From Xanthoparmelia taractica (taxonomy: Eukaryota; Ascomycota; Lecanoromycetes; Lecanorales; Parmeliaceae), in the NCBI GenBank assembly GCA_033085395.1, contig JANQBS010000534.1, positions 1 through 15,756 on the forward strand: 15,756 bases of DNA, written 5' to 3'. Within the stretch, counting starts at the first letter, position 1, and each line of letters starts with the position of its first letter. Made by a program: the position numbers and the translations under genes. This document shows positions 9,595 to 15,756 of the stretch, piece by piece. The notes under the pieces are model-generated. The model was given only the letters and a program-made list of their open reading frames with translations, was not told where the DNA came from and did no database searches.

Positions 9595-10242
9595 TTAATT
9601 TAAATAAATTTAAATACTTTAAAAGAATTCGATTTTAGAGTATAAGTCTTTTATATTAACGGAGAACTCAATTCGAATAAATAGCCTTCTCGCACTGTTA
9701 TTCAAATAATTATATTTCTATCTCGAGAATTAACTCAAGCTAAACGCAATTATTGGCCAATAGAACTCAAGGTAGTAGGCTTTATCTAGGTGCTCAAGAA
9801 AATAAGGTATTTAGTAGACTTATTAAAGTATACTACTATTATCTAAATAGATTATTCTGTCATCCTGAATATTATAAAATAATTATCGATTATCTTAATA
9901 AATTTTATTATAAGAATAAACGTTCGTCTTATTAGAGCTTTTTAATTTCTTAGATAATTCTATCTTAATATTCGATATAAGTCTAAAAAGAAGTATATTA
10001 TCTCCGATGCACTTTTAAGACTTATAAGTATTAATAATATATTTCTCTCTAAAGAGTATAATAAGCTAAATGCTCTTTTCACTACTGCACTTATAAAGAT
10101 AAATTCTATATTTCTTAAAGGTCTCGAAAACGACTATAAAATAGATCTATTCTATATTAGAATCTCTGCTTTAATAGCTGTTAACGAGAACGTTATTAAT
10201 CTTTCTTTCGTTCGTGGCAGGCACATAGAAGACACTGTATAG
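9595..10242 (+). pseudogene. Gypsy-1 RNase H domain and linker
   Basis: RNase H removes the RNA strand during reverse transcription. The entry motif at 9607-9630 reads NLNTLKEF, where the family has DLDASKEF; both Asp codons are now AAT. Then come IIIFLSRELTQAKRNYWPIE with Trp intact at 9754-9756, a stop at the VWV position, and further on LVDLLKYTTII, IDYSVIL (family TDHSAIL) and ISDALLRLISINNIFL near 9997-10045 (family form PDALSRLAS). The linker ends FVRGRHIEDTV before the integrase. Same frame as RT part two and integrase, with no indel needed over about 1.2 kb. Confidence 0.88.
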
Positions 10243-11400
10243 AAATATCAAAATCTTTTCTTTCATGTTAATAAGCTTATCGGCGTGTAGCGCCTTTATA
10301 TATCTTAAAGCATAATTAAAATTATTCTTGAAATAGCTTATAAAGATAATTATCTAAGATTTAAGAAGTCTTATAAGAAGATTTCGAATATCTAATATAT
10401 TTATAAATTAATTAAATATCTTCGATAATATATTAGATTTTATTCTTAATATCTTATTCTTCAAATACGTAGATATCGCTCTTATAATTTTTTATAGTTA
10501 ATTAAATCTTCGTTAATATTATTTTATATACTTATTTTAAATTTTATTTTAATACTCTTAAAATTAATAAATAAGAAATTCGATATTATTTTTTCGATAA
10601 TAGATAAGTTTATAAAAAGAATAACTTTCGTATCTAATAAAAAGAATTACTCTATTATTTAATAAACTACTATATTATTTAATAAACTTAATATTATAAA
10701 TTAAGAAATCTTAAGAATTTAACTTATAAATCGTAATAGAAAGTTTCTTTCTAAGCTTTAATCGAAGCTCTTTAAGAAGCTCGAAGTAAACTTACTTTAC
10801 TCGATTATTTATTATTCTTAAACGAATAAAAATAACGAGAGAACTAATTAAATAGCGAAGATAATATTATAATTCTATCTATATATTATATAGAATCTCG
10901 CTCTTTAGTCGTTAATTCTCTCGCGAATATAAGCTCTATTTAATAACTCGATCTTAATTACGATTAATAATAAAACTCTTAACGAATTAACTTATAGATT
11001 TTAGCTTAATAGATCACTTAATCTACTTAAAGAAGTTACTATATCTCTATTATAATCTATTATTATTCGTATTTAAATAATTAATACTATCTTATTTACT
11101 TAGATAAATTAAAAATATTATTATAATAGAAAGCATTAATTAATATTTCTTAATTAAGGCGATTAAGCTTATTTACGACTATATAAAGATTATTTTATCT
11201 CTATTACTATTAAAATTTAATTAAGCTATCTTAGTAATATATTAATTTCTTTAAAATACTATAGAAAATCAATAAATAAATTTATAAATTAGCTATCTTA
11301 GGGTATTAAAATATATATTTAATTTTTAATATTACTTAACTAAAGCCTACTTCTACTTCTAACTCTAATTTATATAATTATTTTATCTTTAATTAATTAG
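10243..11400 (+). pseudogene. Gypsy-1 integrase (copy B), RIP-degraded
   Basis: Continuous with RNase H in the first frame: KYQNLFFHVNKLIGV, stop, RLYIS, stop, SIIKIILEIAYKDNYLRFKK. The HHCC zinc-binding region follows but its Cys residues are altered (the CPQC position reads YSQY with a TAA for Gln). The core shows IIDKFIKRITFVSNKKNYSI, INRNRKFLSKL (both Asp of SDRDxKF position affected, reading N-R-N) and YYSQTNKNNERTNQ with the final catalytic Glu kept. From 10245 this copy corresponds to 2963 onwards but is more heavily mutated; for example ACCTCAAAGCATGATT there is ATCTTAAAGCATAATT here. Non-functional. Confidence 0.87.
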
Positions 11401-11417
11401 ATAATATATATATAAAA

Positions 11418-11612
11418 GAAAATATTAATAAGTATAAGTTTTAGGAAATAGAGCGAATTCTTAATAAGCGAGTTATTCGAAAAGATAGAGACTTTATTAT
11501 ATAGTATTTCATTAGATAATTAAGATACGGGTTTAAATATAACTAGTAATATAACGTTAAAGATCTTATTAACTTCGATAACTTAATACGCTAATATAAG
11601 TATATAATCGCT
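11418..11612 (+). pseudogene. Gypsy-1 integrase chromodomain (copy B)
   Basis: The frame at 11418 reads ENINKYKF, stop, EIERILNKRVIRKDRDFII, the same chromodomain as at 4139. Trp positions of the methyl-lysine cage are again TAA/TAG. The preceding integrase is in another frame, with the change near the A/T microsatellite at about 11402-11415. In this class the domain recognises H3K9me-marked chromatin, consistent with insertion into a repeat-rich region. Confidence 0.85.
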
Positions 11613-11916
11613 ATTATTAATATTCTTTAAAGTCAACACTACATTACGTCGACTTATCTTATCGCTATATTTAAATAACTTAATAAGTTTTATTAATTAA
11701 GAATATAATTTCTCTTAACTTAATAATATTTATATAATTATTAAAGAAAGATATTAATTAATAATTATAATATTATTATTATTATTATAATATTTTAATT
11801 ACTTCTATATTATATACTTTTAGTCGTTAATATAATCTTACTATTATTAGTTTTCTAGTAATTTATTATTAATATTATAAGCGAGATCGCTTATTTTTCT
11901 TATTATTATGAAATAT
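11613..11916 (+). other. Gypsy-1 3' untranslated region (copy B)
   Basis: Counterpart of 4334-4634. There is no protein beyond a possible short tail. It contains ATT-repeat sequence near 11768-11790 and a CGAGATCGCTTATTTTTC segment just before the LTR that is conserved with 4601-4620. No obvious polypurine tract. Confidence 0.55.
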
Positions 11917-12083
11917 TATCACGATTTTTTTATATGTTTATATAAAAGATATTTCGAAAAGATTAGGGAGACTAGATCAAATTTGTATTAGTTTCCCAGT
12001 AGATCTTCGTCACTACGGCCCTTAGAATTTGATAGACTTTTCAATCATTAGAATATAAACCCCTTTTCCATAATACATGATAC
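11917..12083 (+). repeat. Gypsy-1 LTR copy 3, 3'-truncated
   Basis: Starts TATCACG (RIP form of TGTCACG) and follows the other two LTRs to CCCCTTTTCCATAA and, with a 2-bp gap, ACATGATA (ACATGGTA in copy 1). The last ~60 bp of the 226-bp repeat, including GCAACGCCG and the CA end, are replaced by unrelated sequence. The right end of the element was therefore lost by deletion or by a later insertion. Confidence 0.82.
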
Positions 12084-12158
12084 CCTTTCATGATATAATA
12101 TAATACGATATAGTATGGGATATTTCATCAAATATATTAGATCTTTCCGACTCGTAAT

Positions 12159-12285
12159 AATAATAGTCTTCTTAATAACGAAAATAAGATAATAGTAGTC
12201 TTCTTAGCGACGAAGATAGAATAATAGTAATTTTCTTAATAACGAAAATAAAATAATAGTAGTTTTCTTAATAACGAAGAGATAG
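12159..12285. repeat. 32-bp tandem array, about four copies
   Basis: Four consecutive units start at 12159, 12191, 12223 and 12255, each beginning AATARTA and containing TTCTTA followed by a CGAA core (for example AATAGTAGTCTTCTTAGCGA then CGAAGATAGAAT). Units 1-3 are exactly 32 bp and the last is a base shorter. Differences between units are mostly C/T and G/A, again RIP-like. 32 is not a multiple of three, so this is not a peptide repeat. Confidence 0.85.
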
Positions 12286-12753
12286 TATTATATTAATAAG
12301 AAAGATTTTCTATTAATATAAAGTATATATAATCAAATAGTATAGTATTTTCTTTCTTTTATAGTAAAAATAGTGAGGTAAATAACTCAAAAGAGACGGT
12401 AATTGCCTACAATAGTAGCAATATAGTGATGTAGCAATAATAAGTAAGTTATAGCGATGATAATAGTAATAGTGAGTGCGAGGGAGATAAGATTCCGACC
12501 GTCCGGGTAAGAATTTCGATAATTTTATATACGAATCTTATTAGATAGAATATAGTTCTCCGCGAAGAAGGGTTATTTTAATAAATATATAAATATTAAT
12601 TAAGTAATAATAAAGCAATAATAAAGAATCTTCTAAAATAGTCAATAATAGCTATTTGACGTTGCTACTATACTATAATAGCAAAGAATATATATAATTA
12701 ATTGAGTGTCTAATTCTTAATTATTCTAAGTTGGAAAATTCTATCTAAGTTAG
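12286..12753. other. Intergenic DNA, partly free of RIP
   Basis: No gene recognised. From about 12360 CpA/TpG return (GAGTGCGAGG, CCGACCGTCCGGGTAAG). A short acidic frame (SDDNSNSECEGDKIPTVR, 12452-12505) ends next to a GTAAG but has no partner exon or start. A small inverted pair TTGCTACTAT / ATAGCAA occurs at 12662-12685. Could be part of the LTR or flank of the minus-strand Gypsy element. Confidence 0.35.
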
Positions 12754-12804
12754 CCAGTCTATCAAGCACTTGCCTTAGCCGATCTTGATTGACTTGGCAA
12801 GTGC
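12754..12804. repeat. Overlapping inverted repeats (compound hairpin)
   Basis: Two alternative stems share sequence. GCACTTGCC (12766-12774) pairs perfectly with GGCAAGTGC (12796-12804) over a 21-bp loop. CCAGTCTATCAAG (12754-12766) pairs with CTTGATTGACTTGG (12784-12797) with one mismatch and one bulge. The stems overlap at their edges, so they could not both form completely. The block keeps CpA/TpG and sits in the RIP-poor island. It may be the ends of a tiny or collapsed inverted-repeat element. Confidence 0.7.
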
Positions 12805-12904
12805 GATTTCGTAATAGATATATAATAATATTTTAAGGCGAATTAACGTGAATTACTTAAAGAAAGCGAGATTAGAAACAATATAAAGGTTAATGAAAGT
12901 GAAA

Positions 12905-13027
12905 GTTATAAGAAGTAAGGTGAGTTGTGAGAAGTACGTTGAGTTGAAGTGCGTTGAGTTATAAGAAGTAAGGTGAGTTGTGAGAAGTACGTTGAGTTGA
13001 AGTGCGTTGAGTTATAAGAAGTAAGGT
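12905..13027. repeat. 53-bp perfect tandem repeat, 2.3 copies
   Basis: Units start at 12905, 12958 and 13011 with GTTATAAGAAGTAAGGT. The first two are identical over 53 bp and the third breaks off after about 17 bp. Each unit is built from three shorter related pieces of the form AAGTRMGKTGAGTT. TpG is frequent, so RIP has not touched it although it lies between heavily mutated elements. Its position just outside the start of the minus-strand LTR suggests it could be LTR-internal, but the LTR's outer end is not visible. Confidence 0.88.
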
Positions 13028-13176
13028 AAGAGTAAGAATATATTACGTAAAGTTAATAAATTTTAAATAATAATATAATTAGAATTAAAGCTATTATATA
13101 ATAGTTCTATAATAATAATAAAGCTATATATGTAGTATCTTTCGCTTTCTTTATCGTTTAGCTTGAAAGCGTCTTA

Positions 13177-13196
13177 CTAGCTAGTTAAGTCTGACA
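13177..13196 (-). repeat. Putative start of the 3' LTR of Gypsy-2
   Basis: On the minus strand TGTCAGACTTAACTAGC begins at 13196, about 210 bp beyond the end of the chromodomain frame, where the 3' LTR of this element should start. It opens TGTCA like the Gypsy-1 LTR. Immediately before it lie two copies of an 8-mer (GGCGAAGC on the plus strand, 13201-13216) at the polypurine-tract position, but these are pyrimidine-leaning on the element's sense strand. The other LTR copy is outside the window, so this cannot be confirmed here. Confidence 0.45.
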
Positions 13197-13404
13197 CTAC
13201 GGCGAAGCGGCGAAGCGATAGCGTTAGAGTTAATTGTTTCGGAAATTATAAATATATTAAACTCTAGTTTAGACTCGACCGATTCTTACGTTATATTTCT
13301 TCGAGATCTTTCTTATCTTCTTTCTATTAATAATCGAGTAATAATTATAAATAATATAGTATTCGCCGATACACGACGTTAATAAGTGCGTTATAGTCTC
13401 GCAA

Positions 13405-13615
13405 TATTAAGAATATTTCTTTTAAATTCCTTGATCTTTTCTAGAGCGTTTTAAAGATTATTAATAAAGTATTATATATTATATTATTCTTCTTAATCGC
13501 TTTACTTTATTAGATAATATATTTTTCTTTAAACTATTTTCTTATTAAATAGTTTATTAATAATATATTTATTAGCTTTCTTCTACTCTTCTATTAGAAT
13601 AAGTAATAGCTTATA
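13405..13615 (-). pseudogene. Gypsy-2 integrase chromodomain, RIP-degraded
   Basis: On the minus strand the frame reads LILIEE, stop, KKANKYIINKLFNKKIV, stop, RKIYYLIK, stop, SD, stop, EE. It goes on to YFINNL and NALEKIKEFKRNI. This fits a chromodomain (xVIDKLLxxRxxRRGxxYYLVKWxxW...W.PxxDLxNAxExIxEFE), with the Trp and Gln positions now stops. As the last domain of pol it would direct integration to marked heterochromatin. The sequence is distinct from the Gypsy-1 chromodomain, supporting a separate lineage. Confidence 0.8.
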
Positions 13616-15010
13616 ATTGCGAATTCTATTAAAGAGATCTTTCTTATTCGAATAGGGCTTTAATTATACTACTAATACGATCGAATATATTTTTATAATA
13701 GATAATAATTTTAATTCGTATATGAGACGACTTACTCGATATTTAATAATAAAAGATTTAATATATTAAATAAATAGCTTTCTATTAAATAAATAGCTTT
13801 CTATTAAATAACTTAAATATAAAGTAATTGTTATATAAATTTAGATATATCTTCTTTCTTAGCGTTAGATTAATATAATATATATCGCAATAATATTTTA
13901 TTATTACGTTGACTTAAACGATAGACTTCTCGATCTCTTCTTATCTTATTATTTCAAGTTAAGAAAAGTTTCTCGAAGAAAGATCAACTAGCAATTCTAA
14001 GGCGTTATTAATACGAAATTCTTATATAATTTCGTTTAACGCCGCGTCGATAAAAGTATTACGTGAATTATTTAGAATAGTCTATATATACGATAGAATA
14101 ATAACAAAGCCTTATTCGAATTTACGATAAGTAATAGCGTAGAGCAATCTTTATCGTTTAATTAATTCGCTTTAATTATTTATTTATTTAAAAATAATAT
14201 ATTATAGAAATTAATATTTTAATACTTAATTTATTAAATAGTATCTTTTAAAAGTCTAATATAAACTTATTATCTTAATCGAAGATAATCGCTTAAGATA
14301 CTTCTTAGTTACACTTTATTAGAGAAGTAAGAAAAATATTAACTTACTTCGTAATACTTTAAATATTCTTTTTAGAAATAATTAATAGCTTCTTATTAAA
14401 CTTATATATAATAATAAGAATTATATTATAGACGTCTCTTCGTATAAGCGATAAAGCGATAATAAAGTTATTTCTATTATATAAAAAGATATCGATAAAG
14501 AAGTAATTAAGCGTAACGATTTATATAACGAATATCTCTTTATCTAATTAACTTAATATTTCGAATAATAATAAATATATTTCTATAGTTATTAAAATAG
14601 CTTTCGTAGATATAAGAAGTTCACGATACGATTATATATACAATAAAATTTACTATAACTATAATAATTATATATTAACTCGAAGACTTTCTTATAAAGA
14701 ATCTTAAGAATATATAATTATTTTTTATTATTAATTTCGTTTATAAAATAAATAAGCTCGTTACGAAGTTTAAATCGTAATTTCTCTAATTATTATTTTA
14801 TATCTTATTTATTAATAATAGATTAATCGAACTTCAAGATCTTAAGAATTCTAGCCCAGCGCTTATTATTAGCGTAGTTTCACTTTAGTCTAGACTTAAA
14901 ATCGTTTGATATCTTAATTAAGATTATATAATATATTATCTTTATATCGTCGAATATTAAATTATTTAATATATTATTTATTTAAAATATTTTTATATTC
15001 TTATCTTTAA
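13616..15010 (-). pseudogene. Gypsy-2 integrase, RIP-degraded
   Basis: Minus-strand pol. The linker NYANNKRWARILKILKFD at about 14890-14832 keeps its Trp (complement of CCA 14855-14857). Then come LRFKLRNELIYFI, an altered HHCC domain, RRDVYNIILIIIYKFNKKLL (DAILVVVDKFSKR-like, first Asp now Tyr/Asn) and IIFD, stop, DNKFILDF near 14290-14255 (family ISDRDxKFxSxFW). Further on are a YHPQTDG-like YYF-stop-IN segment near 14200-14175, IALRYYLS near 14145-14120, and at 13765-13620 YIKSFIIKYRVSRLIYELKL, which matches YVGPFKIxERVGRLAYxLxLP. The 19-bp duplication at 13765-13802 shifts the frame in this last part. Confidence 0.82.
13765..13811. repeat. 19-bp tandem duplication inside Gypsy-2 pol
   Basis: ATTAAATAAATAGCTTTCT occurs at 13765-13783 and again at 13784-13802, followed by a partial ATTAAATAA. 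One unit restores the reading from NRKLFI into YIKSFIIKYRVSRLIYELK on the minus strand; the second adds 19 bp, i.e. +1, and breaks the frame. It is a simple slippage or replication duplication specific to this copy. Confidence 0.85.
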
Positions 15011-15366
15011 TTGAAAAAGAGCGTTCGAAATAACGTAAAGCTTCTTAAACTTATATTACACGTGGAGACTAAATTAAGATAAGTATATAGAAGCTCTTAT
15101 TAATTATAAATTAAGTTTATTAATATTAATAGAGATTATCTTAATTTATCTAACTATAAATATTAGTATTAAGTAATTCGTATATACTATTACTCGAGAT
15201 TTACTCGACGTCGCGTTAATATACTAAGTTATAATAGAATACTTAATCCTTCGTATTAATTATATTAATTATATTATCTTTAATTCTATAAGTTAATAGC
15301 GAGACTTAATTAAGATTAATATCTTATTAAAAAATATAATAAACTCGATATTCTCTTTATTAAAGA
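15011..15366 (-). pseudogene. Gypsy-2 RNase H, RIP-degraded
   Basis: Minus strand, from the insertion edge downward: NIEFIIFFNKILILIKSRY followed by a stop (family ILFLSRLLTxAExxYW), then LIELKII, RRIKYSII, SSKSRVIVYTNYLILIFIVR (family VIVYTDHSAxxxIVRQ, with the Asp read as Asn), NKLNL, stop, LIRASIYLS and ISNALFQLKIRI (family PDALSRLKTR). These are the same landmarks as in Gypsy-1 at 9700-10045 but clearly diverged. The YTDH-to-YTNY change removes catalytic character. Confidence 0.8.
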
Positions 15367-15523
15367 TGTTATGGAACAATTAATCATATGGACGTAGGGC
15401 TAATCATGACTAGTCTTGGCACTCGCTTCTCAGTACTTAGCCGGCCACACACCCCTAGATAGTTAACAATTCATACACCACACTTATTATTGAATCACAT
15501 TAATATTATTCCTTGATAAAAGA
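15362..15523. repeat. AAAGA 5-bp target-site duplication
   Basis: AAAGA at 15362-15366 and at 15519-15523 flank the LTR-like insertion. Five base pairs is the normal duplication size for LTR retrotransposon integrase. Removing the insertion and one copy rejoins recognisable Gypsy-2 RNase H sequence. Confidence 0.65.
15367..15518 (+). mobile_element. Short solo LTR-like insertion in Gypsy-2
   Basis: 152 bp of non-RIP sequence starting TGTTATGGAACAATTAATC and ending CCTTGATA, between AAAGA duplications. It contains GCCGGCCACACACCCC and many CpA/TpG sites absent around it. The TG start, the 5-bp duplication and the size suggest a solo LTR left by LTR-LTR recombination. The TGTTATGGAA opening resembles short fungal Copia-type LTRs. 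The end reads TA where CA is expected. No coding sequence. Orientation is taken from the TGTT end and could be reversed. Confidence 0.6.
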
Positions 15524-15682
15524 TTATCTTATTATTTTTAAATATAATAAATAATTACGTTAAAGTTTTATTTAAAAGCGTTAACGTCTATATATAATTA
15601 CTCATTAAGATTATAATAAATAAAAAATATTAACTTTCTAAAAACTTTTTATAATCTTTTAAAAATATAAATCTCTTTTTTT
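15524..15682 (-). pseudogene. Gypsy-2 end of RT / start of RNase H, RIP-degraded
   Basis: Beyond the insertion the minus strand goes on in pol: EIYIFKRL, stop, KVFRKLIFFIYYNLNE, stop, LYIDVNAFK. This matches the stretch around the RNase H entry (FxxLQxxFSxPxFLIHYNPxxxLYIDVDASK). It is colinear with Gypsy-1 9510-9620, showing that the insertion at 15367 split an existing element. A small frame change of one base is needed at about 15535. Confidence 0.72.
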
Positions 15683-15756
15683 ACGGGTCGGAAAGGTGTG
15701 GTATCTGTTGAACATAGTCGTTTTTAACTTTTTTTCAACTTTTTTTAAAAAATTAT
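15683..15756. other. Abrupt non-RIP sequence at the right edge
   Basis: From about 15683 the composition changes to CGGGTCGGAAAGGTGTGG, then TGTTGAACATAG at 15706, then long T runs. Gypsy-2 pol stops being readable here. This is probably the end of another element truncated by the window: either a DNA transposon end after the TA at 15681-15682, or a purine-rich tract plus the TGTTGAAC start of an LTR. Too short to decide. Confidence 0.4.

Larger units (their letters stand above)
4635..12083 (+). mobile_element. Full-length Ty3/Gypsy chromovirus (Gypsy-1), dead
   Basis: 5' LTR 4635-4860, internal region 4861-11916 (7056 bp, about 6.66 kb without the MITE and its duplication), truncated 3' LTR 11917-12083. 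Domain order is gag, protease, RT, RNase H, integrase, chromodomain, which defines the Ty3/Gypsy class. In-frame stops are nearly all TAA/TAG at Gln or Trp positions, and key Asp codons have become Asn, both expected from RIP. The internal region starts ATATAGCTC right after the LTR; no standard TGG-type tRNA primer site is recognisable, perhaps because TGG was mutated. The 3' LTR lacks its last ~60 bp, so no target duplication can be checked. Confidence 0.88.
13196..15682 (-). mobile_element. Second Ty3/Gypsy chromovirus (Gypsy-2), 3' half, minus strand
   Basis: Reading right to left: end of RT and start of RNase H (15682-15524), RNase H (15366-15010), linker (about 14860), integrase (14800-13950), integrase C-terminal part (13900-13620), chromodomain (13610-13405), 3' region and putative LTR start at 13196. 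The 5' half, with gag and most of RT, would lie to the right but is cut at about 15683 by unrelated sequence. It is a different lineage from Gypsy-1: the linker and chromodomain sequences differ clearly although the domain order is the same. RIP stops throughout. Confidence 0.82.

Noticed and set aside
9753..9935. Open frame of 60 codons starting MANRTQGSRLYLG
   Set aside because: It lies in a different frame from the recognisable RNase H sequence (NYWPIE at 9748 onward) and matches nothing; it is a shadow of the retroelement pol.
12452..12515. Possible acidic mini-exon ending at a GTAAG splice donor
   Set aside because: Very short, with no start codon context, no acceptor or second exon visible, and in-frame stops upstream; chance is likely.
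12159..13027. CRISPR-like array from regularly spaced repeats
   Set aside because: The 32-bp and 53-bp arrays are head-to-tail without unique spacers, and the genome type is fungal.

Overview
The window looks like a transposon graveyard from a filamentous ascomycete (Pezizomycotina). It is extremely A+T-rich, and CpA and TpG are scarce over most of its length while CpG, CpT and TpC survive. That pattern fits repeat-induced point mutation (RIP), which turns C into T at CpA on either strand. The clearest evidence is inside the window: three related LTR copies and two copies of one integrase gene differ almost only by C-to-T and G-to-A changes, and the wrecked reading frames are interrupted mostly by TAA/TAG where the family carries Gln or Trp codons. 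I see no intact host gene, tRNA, rRNA or CRISPR. All the coding signal comes from dead transposable elements.

Layout, left to right. (1) 330-2530, + strand: a hAT-type transposase wreck. (2) 2737-12083, + strand: a tandem Ty3/Gypsy arrangement of LTR, deleted copy holding only integrase and chromodomain, shared LTR, full-length gag-pol copy, and a 3'-truncated LTR. The full copy keeps the order gag, aspartic protease, RT, RNase H, integrase, chromodomain, with catalytic Asp codons turned into Asn codons. Its RT is split by a 393-bp MITE (8608-9000) that is not RIP-mutated and is flanked by a 2-bp CG duplication. (3) 12084-13196: non-coding DNA with a 32-bp tandem array, a perfect 53-bp tandem array and a compound inverted repeat; much of it escaped RIP. 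(4) 13196-15682, - strand: the 3' half of a second, distinct Ty3/Gypsy element (end of RT, RNase H, integrase, chromodomain). It carries a 19-bp tandem duplication and is interrupted at 15367-15518 by a short LTR-like insertion with a 5-bp AAAGA duplication. (5) 15683-15756: an abrupt change to non-RIP sequence, probably the edge of another insertion cut by the window.

These parts do not work together as a functional system. They record successive insertions: the two Gypsy elements and the hAT copy were heavily RIP-mutated, while the MITE and the short LTR keep CpA/TpG, so they arrived later or were too short to be recognised. Both Gypsy elements end in chromodomains, which in this class guide integration to H3K9-methylated heterochromatin and may explain the clustering. 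I found no previously undescribed biological system. The most novel-looking items are the MITE with its CG duplication, the deletion-derived tandem element joined at a 5-bp microhomology, and strand-asymmetric RIP over gag. Family assignments come from remembered domain patterns read through the mutated frames; no search was run.
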